From the NCBI GenBank assembly GCA_017311185.1, contig JAESUZ010001717.1, forward strand, positions 434,001 to 498,000: a stretch of 64,000 nucleotides of DNA. The letters run 5' to 3'. The notes beneath the pieces were generated by a model, which worked only from the letters and a program-made list of their open reading frames with translations, did no database searches and was not told the DNA's origin. This DNA comes from Proteles cristata cristata. Taxonomy: Eukaryota; Chordata; Mammalia; Carnivora; Hyaenidae. The position numbers and the translations under genes are program-made. Below are positions 1 through 13,200 of this stretch, piece after piece. How positions within the stretch are numbered: the first letter of the stretch is position 1; each line of letters begins with the position of its first letter.

Positions 1-2889
1 TGAACAGTTTGGACTCCCCAGTATAAGAAGTAACTTCATTTTATATTGTCTTGTTTGGGAAAGAAATGCATCGGGCTCTCCTGCCCCCGGAAATGTTTGT
101 CCCTGCTGCCTTTGAGGAGGGTCAGGGAGCCCCGATTCCAAACCAACCAGTCTCTTCTCCGTAGGATTTTGGGGGTCTGTTTAGAAAGGAGCTTCCGGTT
201 AACGCTGCGGGCCAGAGGGTGGAAGGCGAGAATCAGAGACCCCCTCCACCGCCCCCCACGCCCTTGGCGGGGCTCACGTCCTGGGGCACCGGTCCCCAGA
301 GAGACCAGGGAGGCTTTGATGAGGAGGCTGGACCAGGGTGGGGAGGAGCAAGCATGGTGGTGGCTCGTTCCCTTGCTCCACTGAGAGGTTTGCTGCTGAA
401 GAAACGGAGGTGGAAGATGTTAGCCTCCGGGTGTAACTCACCCATCAGCAGTGACCGTCACTGCGACCATTTCAGTGTTACAGGCCAGCTGTCCCTCCCG
501 TGCAACCCCGTGGGTCGCAGGCGTGGGGGCTGGGCTGCGCGAGCTGGAGCTGCCCCATAGGGTCGGGAGTTCCGCATTCTTTCCGTTGCGGTTAAGAGCA
601 GGCTTTGGGGGAATTAATGCGTTTCCCCGAAGCCCAGTACCGCCGACGTTTCACATCTGTTCACAGCAGTGAAACGGGTTTTTAAGGGGTGACGTAACAA
701 CAGCTTGAAAACAAGAATGAAAAAACCCCTTTCATTGAGAGCCATGGTCGAAGGCATCTCGAGAAGAATTCTCCTTTGTTGAGAAGTTGCCGCGTAAAGG
801 AGGAGGCTCGTGTGTACCTACGTGTTTGTAATATCTTACGTTGAGATATGTGTTCACTTAAAATTGAAAGAAGTGAAGGTACATAAAGAAAATATTTCCA
901 CGGTACAGAAAGGTGAAGCAGAAGACAGGAGTGTTGCTGACCACATGCCAGCCTGTAAGTTTACAGGTGATGGGACTGTTTCGTGCAGAACAGTCTTCAG
1001 TGATCATTTTAGACGTTGAGAGGTGACGGGTAGGACAGGCCCTGTGGAAAGACTCGAACCAGCATGTGAATGGGTTTTCAAAGACCGAGGCAGACTATCA
1101 GCAGAGAAGACAAAAGCCAGTCGCTGCTCGACTGGCCCTTTCTTTGCAGGTGGAGGTCAGTGTGACAGTACCGTCCGTCGGTCAGAGGGGAAAGCTTGTC
1201 CCTGGGAATCCCGGGTGACTTGCTCGGACATCACTCGGACAGAGTAGAATTTTCCTGAAGACAAACCTCTTGTTCCAGCATAAATTCAGTTACTGCCGGC
1301 AGTAGGAAGCCGGTTGGGTACCTGAGCAGAGCCAACGAGGGACGGATACACGGAACGTTTAGCGCTGGGACAGAAATGGAAACGAAGCGCGCGGAGTCCC
1401 GCGCTGTGCAGAGGCTGGGGGGGTGGGGGCGGGTGGCAGAGCTGGGCTGCAACCCGTTTGACACCCCTGTCCCCACTTCAGTGGGTAGCAGGGCAGCCCA
1501 GGAGAGCCTGGGGTTCCGGAAACTGAGTCAGCCTGGAGCAGCAGGTGTCTGCGTGTGCAGCGGCTCCTGCGAGAAGGAAGGGGGGCCTCCAGGAGCAGCC
1601 AGGTGAGGCAGGAGCGTGGGCGTCCGTGATCCCCTGGGAGAGCGACTCTCGGTGACCTCCGCCCCTGCAGGGACACGGAAATACCCCAGACGCTTAGTTA
1701 CGGAGTAGCGGCCACCGGGGAGCCACCACCGGGCTGAGACATAGCAAAGCATCTCAGAACTGATACCTCCTAGGTGCCCCTTTCTCCGTCACCCTCTGTC
1801 GCTCCCCAGGTCTGCTCTGTCCTGAAACCTGCCTCCTTTTCCTTCCCTAAAGGTTACATTTTATAAGAAGAAAAGGGGGACGGGGGACCTTTCCTTAGAC
1901 TCCATCCTCTCGGGCTTGGTTTGGAATAAAATGGCTTGTCGGGCATTAAAATTGGAAGCGTCTCGTGTGCGTTTCCTGCCGCTGCGGGAGCAAATTGCTG
2001 CACGGCTGCTGTTTGGAAACACCCCAGATTGAGCGCGTCCTTTAGGTGAGAGGCCGCAGGGGTGAAGCTGTTGCCTTGCCCTGCTCCCAGCCGCGGCCCT
2101 CTTCCTTGCTGTACGTCCCTGCCTCTCTCTCCAAACCCGACGCCCGTCTCCTCTCTCTGGCCCTCGCTCTGCCCTCCACTCCCTCTCTGCCTTTCGAGAA
2201 CCCTGTGATTGCATCGGGCCCACCTGCATGATCCAGGAGAGGCTCCCCGCGGCCGGGTCCTCACCCTGCATCACCCCTGCGAGCCCATTTGGCCGAGTCA
2301 GGTCACCTCTTCGCAGGTCCCGGGATTAGGATGTGGGCATCTTTGGGGGCCGTTACTCTGCCTGCTGTGCGTCCCATCAGATTCGTGCTGGTGACAGTGT
2401 GTCGGGTGGGCGCCCGAGTGCGGCCGGGCACCACTGAGGCCGCGCCGCTGAGCTCGCACCCCAGCCCAGGCCCCTGGGATTGGCCGTTTCCCGGGGGCCT
2501 TTTCCTTGTGCCCGTTACACCCAGGAGTAGACCCCGCGGCAGCCTGTCCCTGCCGCCGGCCGAGGCCCCGCCTCGCTTGCTCCTCTGAGTCTGTTTCTTC
2601 ATATCCCCGCAGCTGGAGTGGGTCATTCTTAGCTCAGGGGCTCCCTGCTGACCACACGGGGTGGCCCTGTCGTTTAGGCTGTGTCTGTCAGGCACACCAT
2701 AGGCTCTTTACACTCACTGATGCCTCCTTCCTGTGGCAGTGGGGGTGGAGGGGGCGAGTCTGGGTGGGGACCCGTCACTGCCCCCCAGCTCCCCTCTCTG
2801 TTGTCTTCTTTTTCTACTTGTGTTTCCTTGTCTCCCTGGAGACCCCTGGCCGGGTTCACTGGCTTTTATTTTTATTATTATTTTTTAAA

Positions 2890-3103
2890 TTATTATTTTT
2901 TTTTTTTTGAGAAGGAGAAAGGGAGAGCATGCATGAGCAGAGGAGGGGCAGGAAGAGCGGGAGAGAGAGAGAGAGAGAATCCCAGGCTTCACACTGTCTG
3001 TACAGAGCCCAATGTGGGACTCAGTTCCATGAACTGTGAGATCACGATCTGAGCTGAAATCAGGAGTCAAGGGGCTTAACTGACTGAGCCACCCAGGTGC
3101 CCC
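2890..3103 (-). mobile_element. CAN-SINE, old diverged copy
   Basis: Antisense to ATP9A: T-rich tail, (GA)n body, then the tRNA-like head read as CTGAGCCACCCAGGTGCCCC. The middle part differs strongly from the common feliform consensus (AATCCCAGGCTTCACACTG). Confidence 0.85.
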
Positions 3104-3589
3104 TCAGACTCACAAGCTTTTAGAACACGCAGATTAATTGTCGCTATGTAAAAGGAGATGTCAGGGCCAGGGCCAGGTTTCTGGTTTTTCTTGAGGAACT
3201 GGCAGCGTGGGCCATCCTGGGCTGAGTCCCCTTGGTGCCCATGGGGTTATGGGTCGCCGCCCCTGTGGCTGTGGTGGGGTGTGTCCCCACCCAGCCCTCT
3301 TCACTCACTTGCATGACCAGCCGGGCCCCTGCCTTTGACCTGAAGTGAAGCTTGTCTCGCCGAGGCAGCAGGAAGGTTCCAGATGGCAACAGAAGATAGG
3401 CCTCTGGGAAGCGCAGGGCGGGTGGGCAGGCTTGTGTGGACCAGCTACCTCCCAGGCCTGGCCACCTCGGGCAGCTGAGCGAGTCCCTTGCCCGAGTGCC
3501 TGTTTCCTCTTCTGTGTAGACCAGGGTCCATGCCCTCAGCAGTGCTGCCTTCGGGGGCAGGGATCCATCTCTGCGGTGCGGCCGTCGCT

Positions 3590-3730
3590 GTGTATCGGGG
3601 TGTCTAGCGCACCTCGCGGGTGGAGGCCAGGGGGTCCTGGCACACACCCCCTTCTCCAGTGTGACAACCAAAAGTGTCCCCAGACATTGCTGTGCATCCC
3701 CTTGGGGGCAGGGCTGCCTGGTTGAAGGTG
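3590..3730 (-). mobile_element. MER5A-like hAT fossil fragment
   Basis: Contains GTGACAACCAAAAGTGTCCC then CAGACATTGC, the reverse complement of the MER5A core (GGAGACATTTTTGGTTGTCAC) as I remember it. Diverged and partial. Confidence 0.5.
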
Positions 3731-4071
3731 GTGTAGACCCTACCGGGTTGGTTACTGGTGAGGCTCCCCTGTTTCTGAGGGCTCCGTGCACATCTCGCAG
3801 AAGTGATCGCTCCCGACCTTCTGAGCGTCCTCTCTGCCACAGCCCTGGCGCGCGGCCTGCCTTGGGGCCCGGAAGAGAAGGTGAGTCACCCTGTGTCAGG
3901 GACAGCTGAGTGCCCAGGCTGTCGCGGGCAGGCCCAGCCTTCCTGGGGACCCAGTGACTGCCTGTGCTTCGTCCATCTCTGCTGCCCCTTCCGCCTTCAT
4001 GTTCATTTGTTCGACCTGTGAACCGGGACCCTTGGCGGTGTGCCTGACCTTCGACCCTGTGTCGCCTTTAG

Positions 4072-4233
4072 GTGGCCCTGGTACAGTGGACGGAAAGTGT
4101 GGGGCTGACCCTGGTGGGCCGGGACCAGTCTTCCATGCAGCTGAGGACCCCTGGCGACCAGATCCTGAACTTCACCATCTTACAGATCTTCCCTTTCACC
4201 TATGAAAGCAAGCGCATGGGCATCATCGTGCGG
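4072..4233 (+). CDS. ATP9A: ATP9A exon encoding residues ~503-556 (N domain)
   Basis: Exon of 162 nt, phase 0 at both ends, flanked by ...CCTTTAG and GTGAGT. It encodes [11 protein letters not shown] through [15 protein letters not shown]. The F-x-YESKRM stretch is the conserved nucleotide-binding-domain strand in which P4-ATPases carry the adenine-contacting Phe and the SKRM motif. It is the first recognisable exon in the window. The preceding exon, expected to end ...SSPDE, was not found in 1-4071. Confidence 0.95.
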
Positions 4234-7200
4234 GTGAGTTACCCCGACAACTTCCAGTGACTGGATGACTCAGGTGTGCTGTGTGTGCCCCGTGGCCCCA
4301 CATTCTTCCTTAGCTCTTTCCTACCCTCTTTATTGTGATGTCTGTTGTCCAGACGAAGAAGAGAATATCATTGCCTGAGCAGAAACGGTATTTGTCTATC
4401 AGTCGGACAAGACCTCGGAGAGCTGACCTGCTTCTGGTTAATCTAGTTCTAGAGGGAAAGGCCTAACCTATGGGGATCAGACATTTCTTGGTAATAATAC
4501 ACTTCTTGTTGTGCACGCTTTTGTTGAACGCGACCTGTTTCTATTGAGGTGAAATTGACATCCGCGAACCACTTTGAAGCATAGAGTTCAGTGTCGTTTA
4601 GGACATTGATAGCGTCGTACAGCCACACTTCTGTTTCAGAACGTTGTCATCACCCTAAGGGGAGCCCTCATATCCATTCTGTAAGTGGCTCCCCGTTTTT
4701 CCCTCATTCTGGTCCTGGAACCACCGATCTGCTTTCTGTCTCCAGGAATTTACCCATCCTGGCTATTTTGTTTCACTAGAATCCTGTAATACATGACTAC
4801 ATGACCTTTTGAGTCTGACTTTTTTCACCCAGCATAATATTGTCCAGGTCCGGGGCGCCTGGGTGGTTTAGTCGGTTAAGCGTCCGACTTTCGCTTAGGT
4901 CATGATCTCGCGGTTCGTGGGTTCGAGCCCCGCGTCAGGCTCTGTGCTGACAGCCAGCTCAGACCCTGGAGCCTGTTTCAGTCTGTACCTCCCTCTCTCT
5001 CTGACCCTCCCCTGCTCATGCTGTCTCTCTCTCTCTCTCCCCTAGAAATAAAAATTTAAAAAAAAAAAAAATATTGTCCAGGTCCAGCCACTTTGAGGCA
5101 GGCAGCAGAACTCCATTCCTTTTTATGGCCACGTCATCGTTTAGCCATTCATCTGTTGAAAGACATTTGGGTTGTTTCCACCTTACGGCTGTTGGGAGTA
5201 GTGTTGCTTCGAGCATTTGTGTACAAGGATTTGTGTCTCTGTTTTCAGCTCTGAGGGGTGGAGTTGCTGGGTCCATTGCCCACTTGCTGGATAATTCCGT
5301 CTTTTAGCTTTACGAGAACCTCCCAACGGTTTTCTGTCGCGTTGCACTATTTTATCTTCCACCAGCAACGCAGAAAGGTCCCAGTTTCTCCACACCCTCA
5401 CCGCCAACCATTGTTATCTCACTTTTTCACTTTTTTGATTACAGCTCTTTCTGTGGTTGCAAAGTGGGGTCTCATTGGGGATGGAGTGGAGTTGCTGGGT
5501 CTTAATGACTGCCGATGTTGAGCATATTCCATGTGCTTACTGGGCAATTTCTTATCTTCTGTGAAGAACTGTGTATTCGAGTCCTTTGCCCACTTTTGCG
5601 TTTGGTTGTCTTCGTGGTTAAGTTGGAAGTGTTCTTTGTGTAGTGAGGCTATTAGACCCTTATCAGAGATGGTCTGCGAATATTTTCTCCTCCTCTGTAC
5701 GTTGTCTTTTCACTTTCGTTTTTTTTTTTTTGTCTTTTCACTTTCTTTGATAAAAATTCCTTTGATTCACAGAAGTTACTAATTTCAGTGAAGCCTAATT
5801 TATCTATATATTTTTTTGTTACTCTTAGGTGTCATATCCAAGAGTTTATTGTCAAATCCAAGGTCATGAAAATTTACTCCTATATATATTTTTAAGAGTT
5901 TTGTGGTTGTGGCTCTTTCATTCATTGATCTAGTTTGGGTTGATTTTTCTATATGGTGTGAGGTAAGAGTTCAGCCACACTCCCTCGCACGTGCGTAAGC
6001 GCTGTCCCAGCACCGTTTGGCGGAGGGACCGTTGTTTCTCTGCTGAGTGGTCTTGGCATTCTTGTTCTAATTCAATGTTTTAAATGGTTTTTCATTCATA
6101 TAACTACTGAAGTTATTGGGAAAACACAGCTATCATTCAGAGGCGTCATTTTGTCATATTTATTTCAAACTTTGTTGTTATGTATTCTGAAACTTGTATT
6201 GCAGTATAGCCTACACAGAGAACCACTGCAAACATCATATGCGTGCCTCTCAGGTGTTTATGGAGTTAGCACACCCGCGTAACCAGCATCCCAGAGCAAG
6301 GATCAAATTCCCTCCCTTGTCACCCCAGCAACTCCCGTGTGCTCCTTCCTGGTCACCTGCGTCCTTCTCCCCACAGGGATGTGACCACTCTCTTGATTCC
6401 TACCACCGATTAATCTCTTTTTGAGGTTTTCTCTCTATAGAAAAGAAATCACGCAGTAGATTCCTCTATTTGAGGAGCTGCTCAAATTTATATTTGCAAG
6501 ATTCATCCATGTTTTTTAGGTATCATGGTTTTAAAAAGTTTTATTTTTATTTATTAAAATTTTTTTTTAATGTTTATTTATTTTGAGAGAGAGAGAGACA
6601 GAGAACGAGAAGGGAAAGGCAGAGAGAGAAGGAGACACAGAATCTGAAGCAGGCTCCAGGCTCTGAGCTGTCAGCACAGAGCCTGACATGGGGCTTGAAC
6701 CCACGAACTGCGAGATCATGACCTGAGCCGAAGTCGGATGCTCAACCGACTGAGCCACCCAGGCGCCCCTGGTTGTGCATATTTCTATTCTTTGAGTGGC
6801 ATTATATCATTATCGCACTTCCTGTTTTTAACATTTAAAAGAACTTTATGTCCATGCATTTAATCTTACTTTGTTAGTTTTAGCCATGTTACAGTGTTGC
6901 GCTGTGTGACTGTGCCTCAGCTGCCTTCAGTCTACTGGAGTTCCCTGTTGATACATATTGAGAAAGTTGCCACTTTTTTTGCCATTAGACACAGTGCTGG
7001 CGCAGGTCCTTGTCTGTTCTGGTCTCCATTCTACAGAATGTGAATCTGCCCGGAGGTCAGCTTGCTGGGTTTGCAGTGTATACATCGTTGATGCTACCAG
7101 AGCCATCAGTCATCCACTCTTGTCCCCAAAGTGCTGCTACTAATTTTGGTGTCACCATTCCTCCACCTCCTCCCCAATATTTGAGAGTGTCAGAGTTTTA

Positions 7201-10200
7201 CAGTTTCGTCAATACCTTGTTTCACCATTGGCCCTGGTACTCAGAGACTCCCGCTCCCCATCCCGGGAAGCCAGGGACCCCTGTGCTCGGGCGCCACTGT
7301 GTTCGGTAACTCGTAAAGTCAGCCGATCATCAGAATTGCCAAGGGAGCTTTAAAAATCCACATCACTCTTGTCCCGTCCAGAACCAACCATCTTAGGATG
7401 GTTCCTTGGTATTTGTAAAGGTTTTTCACATTGTTCAGCTCGATTGGAGAAAACTCTGCTCAGATCGTGGGCAACTTCGGAGCGTGACTCCTCGTTTTTG
7501 TTTTGTCTTTAAAAGAAATGAGACTCCCCTCCACCTGGATCTACTCAGGTGTATTATGCCTTAAAGATCAGAGAGCTGTAGATTCTGTTATAATAAGTTA
7601 GTAACAGCAGTGTGAGTACTCAGGGGTCAGATACTAGCAGCAGTATCTCTAATGGCTGTTCTAAGTGATTTCCAGAAACTCACTCACCAGTCCTTAGCAT
7701 AAGCCAACAAGGCAGGAACCATTTTGATTGGCATTTGACAAAGAAGAAAGTGGAAGTGCAGAGAGGGCTCTGCATTCTCCCCAAGTCCACACAGCTGGGT
7801 GACGGGGGAGCTGGTGATGAACCCCAGGTGACATGGCCCTCAAGCCTGGGCTCTTTAACCACCGCCGCCTGGGAGTTTGGGTGCCGAGTGGGGCGTTGAA
7901 AAGCTTGCAGAGCGCCCACGGTAATGTCCCCACACTTGGTGGCATAAAGCCACAGAAGGTAGTATCTCATGGAGTCTGTGGGCCAGGAATCTGGGTGCCC
8001 CTCCGCTGGGTGGTCTGGCTCTCGATCTCTCACAGGCCGCTGTCAGCCGGGGCTCAGCTGGGGCAGGATTCGGCTCCTTGCGGATGTTGCACTGAGGGCC
8101 GTGGTCCTCCGCTGTTTCGGTGGAGGCCACCCTTGTTCGCTGCTCCCCCGGCCTCTCTGTAGGTCACCTCCCTTGTCAGCTTCCTCCCAGCGAGCTTCCT
8201 CCCAGCGAGCAAGGTGGGAGGCAGAGTCTTTGTAACCAGATCAGAACCGGCCTTCCGTCCCTTCTGTCTCGCTTACGAGAAGCGGTAGGAGTGGGTCTCA
8301 CCAGGGCACGGAGTACGAGGAGGTAGGGGTCCTTGGGAGCCATTGAAGAAGCTGTCTCCCCTCCAGGTAGAAGAAACAGCTCCACGAGCTGCTCTTCTGA
8401 CGACCCAGTGACACAGCATGAACGTGCCTTGAAAATGACACATTCTAAGGGACTTTTATGTCCCCGATGCACCTTTTGGGTGGGAGGGGAGCTTTTTCTC
8501 CCACGCGGCTGCTGCTTTCCCCCCTGGCCCGTACCTGGTCTGACCCGTGGCTTCTAGACCGTGGCTGACGTCAGGACCGCCTGTGTCCTGGAAGCAGCAG
8601 CTCAGAGCGTGTGGGTGGGTGTTTCCTGGGGAGTCAGAGTCATTATCTCTTCCGGAATGACTTTTGTTCCGGCCCTTCCAGCCTTTAGTTTTTCAAGTTC
8701 CAGGACCGTGGGCTCTGCTGAAGTCATTTGAGGGTTGAATCATCATCAGATAGTCCCTAATATCAGCCGTTCTTGGATAAGTGAGCAATATGCCCACCTT
8801 CCTTTGGCTGGGAAGGGCTCTCGTTCCCAGATACACATCCTGTGTTTTTTTTTTTTTTTAATGTTTTATTTATTTCTAGGAGAGAGACAGCATGAGTAGG
8901 GGAGGGTCAGAGAGAGAGGGAGTCACAGACTCTGAAACAGGCTCCAGACTCTGAGCTGGCAGTCACCACAGAGCCCGACGCGGGGCTCGAACCCACGAAC
9001 CGCGAGATCATGAACTAAGCGAAAGTCGGACACTTAACCAACTAAGCCACCCAGGCGCCCCTACACATCCTATTTTATGAGATGTGGCCCCACATCTTCT
9101 CACAGCAAGACCAGCACTTTACCTCGGAGTAGGGGGTACTTCTCAGATGGGAAAAATCTTGTCATTATTTTAAACTTTAAAAAACATTTTTCAACATTAA
9201 TTCATCTTTCTTAATGTTTTATTTATTTCTAGAGAGAGAGAGAGACAGCATGAGCAGGGGGAGGGTCAGAGAGAGAGGGAGTCACAGACTGAAACAGGCT
9301 CCAGGCTCTGAGCTGGCAGTCAGCACAGAGCCCGACGCAGGGCTCGAACCCACGAACCGCGAGATCATGACCTAAGCGAAAGTCGGACGCTTAACCAACT
9401 AAGCCACCCAGGCGCCCCCAACATTAATTCATTTTTGAGAGACAGAGACAGAGTGGGAGCAGGGGAGGGGCGGAGAGACAGGGAGACACAGAATCGGAAG
9501 CAGCTCCAGGCTCTGAGCTGTCAGCACAGAGCCCGACGCAGGGCTCCAACTCACTAGACGTGAGATCATGACCTGAGGTGAAGTCGGACGCTTAACCGAC
9601 CGAGCTACCAAGGCGCCCCATATTTACCATTATTTTAAAATAGCAATCCCCCCTTCCAAGGTTATAAAAAACAAACCATTGAATTAAAGCATTCAGAGCA
9701 GATACATGCATCAAGAAGGAGCTCAAACTGTTCATCTTTATTTTCACCACCCAAAGACCAAGCACTCATCCCTCTTCAGAGAATTTCCCTTTTAGTTTTC
9801 TTCTACACATATGCGAGTGTAAATACCCACACGCATTTGTATGAACCTGGCATTGAGCATCACATGAGGCTTTCTAACCTCTCCCCGCCATCGAACAATA
9901 TGTATGATGAAAATGTTCTCATATTAGTAGAGTGTCATTTTTATGATTTTAATGTGTGCGTGGTGTTTTGTTGAAAGAGTATACCATTATTTAATTAAAT
10001 ATTCTTTCCACGGATATTTCACGTTTTTCATTTCTCACGACTCAAAGTCAGTCTGTGAGCATCCATCTTCGTTAGGCTATCTTTAATGACATGCATGGGA
10101 TTGCTAAATTTTCTTGTTTTCTGACCTGTCTCCCTTTTTATATGTGCCTTTGACATGAAAATTAGCCTTCGGGCTCAGGGACAGCTCCCTGTTTTCCAGA

Positions 10201-13200
10201 AACCTCCCTAAACTCTTCTAACGCAGCTGTTCTCGCCCTGAGGCCGTTTTGCCTCCGGGGGACATTCGGAAAAGTTGGGAGACATTTTGGTCGTCACCAG
10301 TCAGGGTTGATGTCCTCTCGTCGGGAGAGGCCAGGACAGCCTCCTCACGAGGACACTGCCAGGGCCAGCAGTTCAGTCCCCACGCGCCCCTGTAGCCTCC
10401 CTGGCATTTGAAGTACCTGCCCAGCCGCCCGTTGTGAGGCAGCGTCAGCGGGGCTGTGACACATCTTGGTTTGGTGACCGTCGGCAGGTTCGGGCACAGT
10501 CACCTCGCTCATCAGCCCTCCCGACACGTACGAGCTCGTGGATGGTGCTGGGCAGGGACTTCAGCCGCGCACCAGGCAGAGTCCTTCCTTGGCCTGCATC
10601 TCAGTCTTCTAGGAGTTTCTCTGGGGCTCGTGCGCCTGTGTGTCCAAGAGGAAGGCTGCCATGGCCACTTCCTTATTGTCGCGTACAGATGTTCTGCCGT
10701 CCCCCTCCCCCCCGCCCCCCATGGAATGATGGAGGCGGATCGGTGCTGTAGATCATACTCTTGTCCTTGTTTGAATAGAAGAGGCCTTTGAACAGGGGCC
10801 AGGATCAGACCACAGTGGAAAAAGACGAGGCCCCAAAACAAAGCCGTGCAAGCACCAGCCCTCTGTAAATGCGCAGCGTAATCGTATGGGAGCGGGGTAA
10901 CCTTGTGATGAACCGGGCGGGAGGAAGTGAGCGACGGGAGGAGACAGGGGCGCGCTGTTTGTATTGGGCGAGCTGCCTGCGCCCTCCGCGCAGAGGAAGC
11001 TGGGGAGGGGACGCCGTTTCCTGCGCTCTGTTGTCAGGCACCGTTTGGGTGAAGGGAAGAGGGAAAAAAGCCCCGGGACGCTTTCATGTTCAGCCCCCGC
11101 GGCCGTCGCTGGCCCGAGTCCCGAGCAGGCATAGGTGTGTGTGACCCATCGGAGATGTCGCGTGCCTGCCTGTCTGCTGGCTTCAAGGAGGCAGGTGCCT
11201 CCTCGCGGCCGGCAGTGCTTTTGTGGGCAAAGCACGGAGTTCTCCAAGATTGTCAGTGATTAGAGGGCCCTGGAAAGCCGTTTTAAAGGAAATGTGCACC
11301 CGTCACTTGGCTCTGTGTATTTATGTCATATTTAGTAACGAGTTTACACGTATGCATTCTGGGCTGCCCGGGGTAGCAAATCGTAGGCATGAGGTGGTAA
11401 TGACCGTGCTCTGTTCCCTCCGCCCGCCCTCGCCCTCCCCCCAGGCTCCCTGTGATGTGAGTTTCCGAGGAAGGGGTCACGGAATAAGAACCAGGGATAA
11501 GAGCCGTTGTTCCTTAAAGCCAGGATTCCTCAGCCCCCGTGCTGTTGACATCGGGCCACCTGATTGTTGGCTGTGGCTGTCCTGTGCACTGCAGGACACG
11601 TGACAGCATCCTGGCCTCTACGCGCTGGATGCCAGCAGCACTCACCCCCTGTGACAACCGCAAAAGTTTCCAGACACTGCGACATGCACAGTCCCCTCCA
11701 CTGAGAACCGCTGGGCAAAGCCTTGGTCCCCACACACAGTGCGGTTGAGGGGTGCACGGAGTTCGCGTCGCCCTTGCGGGGCTGGTTACGCTGAGCGGGC
11801 GTTTTCTGCGTGCCTGGCCCTTGGCTCTGTGCTGTGGCTCGGTGACTTCATTTAAGCCCAACAGCCTGTGCGGTAAGAGTTGGCAATGTTCCCGATTAAC
11901 GGGTGGGAGCGCTGAGGTGCAGAGAAAAGAAGCAGCGTGTCCGAGTGCACACGGCCAAAAGCTGGTGTCAGGGCTAAGCCTTTGGCTCCTGGGTCATGGT
12001 GTTACCTACCCCCAGAAAAGCTGGTCGGCGTGAATAAAAATCCGGGTCATTTGATCTCTAGCAAGTCCTCAGGTAGACCCAGGGGTCTGGAATGATCGGG
12101 ATTAGCAGTTCTCAGCGAAGGCAGTTTGCTTATGTCTGGAGACATTTGGGTCGTCCCCATGGGGGTGTGGCCGGCCTCTAGTGGGGACAGTTCAGGGACG
12201 CTGTAGAAGGTCCTGGAGTGCACAGGCCAGCCCCGCCCCCCCGCCCCCAGCAAGGAACCCCCCAGCCCGTATGTGAGTAGTGCCAAAATGGAGAGCCACA
12301 CCCCGGATGAGCACCTTACTTTGCCGTCTTTTCGGGTAGACCGCGGTTGGGTGATCCTGGCAATTCTGTGTGTAAATTTAAGACGATCTTGCAGCGTGGG
12401 AGTCCGTTCCTGTTGATAGTAATAACTTGAAAAACAAAGTTCTCATGTCCTTTTGATCTTGCTTTTCATCATTTAATGCTTTTCCAAATGCTTCGAGTTT
12501 TCTTCTATTTTGGGTGGCCTTTGCCCCAAAGTGAGCCCTCCCCGCCTCCCCCTTCTGGCTTTTTATCTTTGTCCAAGTAATGAACCATCAGCGTCCCCTG
12601 AGTAGGCTTTGTACGCCGTCCATCATGGGAAGTGGGTACCGGAGCCGGAAGTGGGTGTTCTCCTGAGTGTTCATTCTGTCGTGCCCGCCCCCGCACCCCC
12701 CAGGATGAATCGACGGGAGAGATCACGTTCTACATGAAGGGGGCGGACGTTGTCATGGCCGGCATCGTGCAGTACAACGACTGGCTGGAGGAAGAGGTAA
12801 GCGGCTGTGGGGAGTGAGGGCCGCAGAAGCACGTTCTGGAGCCTGCCCCTCGCATGGCGTAGTAACACGGCTCTCTGTACTCGTCATCCGTGGCTGCGTA
12901 ACACGTTGCCGCCAAACCTAGCAGCTTGGGACAGCACACTTCCATCCCTCACGGATTCGGTGCGTCAGGCATCTGTCCGCAGCCTAGCCAGCTCTTCTTC
13001 GTAGGGTCTCTCAAGTGGTTGCTTGGGACCCGGGTCTCATCTGAAGGCTCAAGCGGGGCGAGGCCCACTCCCAAGCTCACGAGTCACCTCCTCCTCACTG
13101 GCGTTTGGCTGGTGGCAGGGGGCAGGAGGGCGGGGATCCTTGGGGGGTCACGTCACAGGCTGCCTGTCCTGATGGGTGAGGTGGAGGATCGGCCACAGCC

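Larger units (their letters stand above)
1..4071 (+). other. ATP9A intron (3' part), no exon recognised
   Basis: No ATP9A exon is found before 4072. The stretch holds an old CAN-SINE (2890-3103) and a MER5A-like fragment (3590-3730). A donor-like GAAG|GTGAGT at about 3880 has no recognisable coding sequence before it. Positions 1-2889 are otherwise unassigned, moderately GC-rich intronic sequence. Confidence 0.75.

Noticed and set aside
3144..3791. 215-codon open frame on the - strand
   Set aside because: Intronic, overlaps a MER5A-like fossil, and has no domain or conserved motif.
3803..3880. Possible upstream ATP9A exon ending GAAG|GTGAGT
   Set aside because: The donor-like sequence is good, but the translation before it does not resemble ATP9A residues before 503 or any domain I know.
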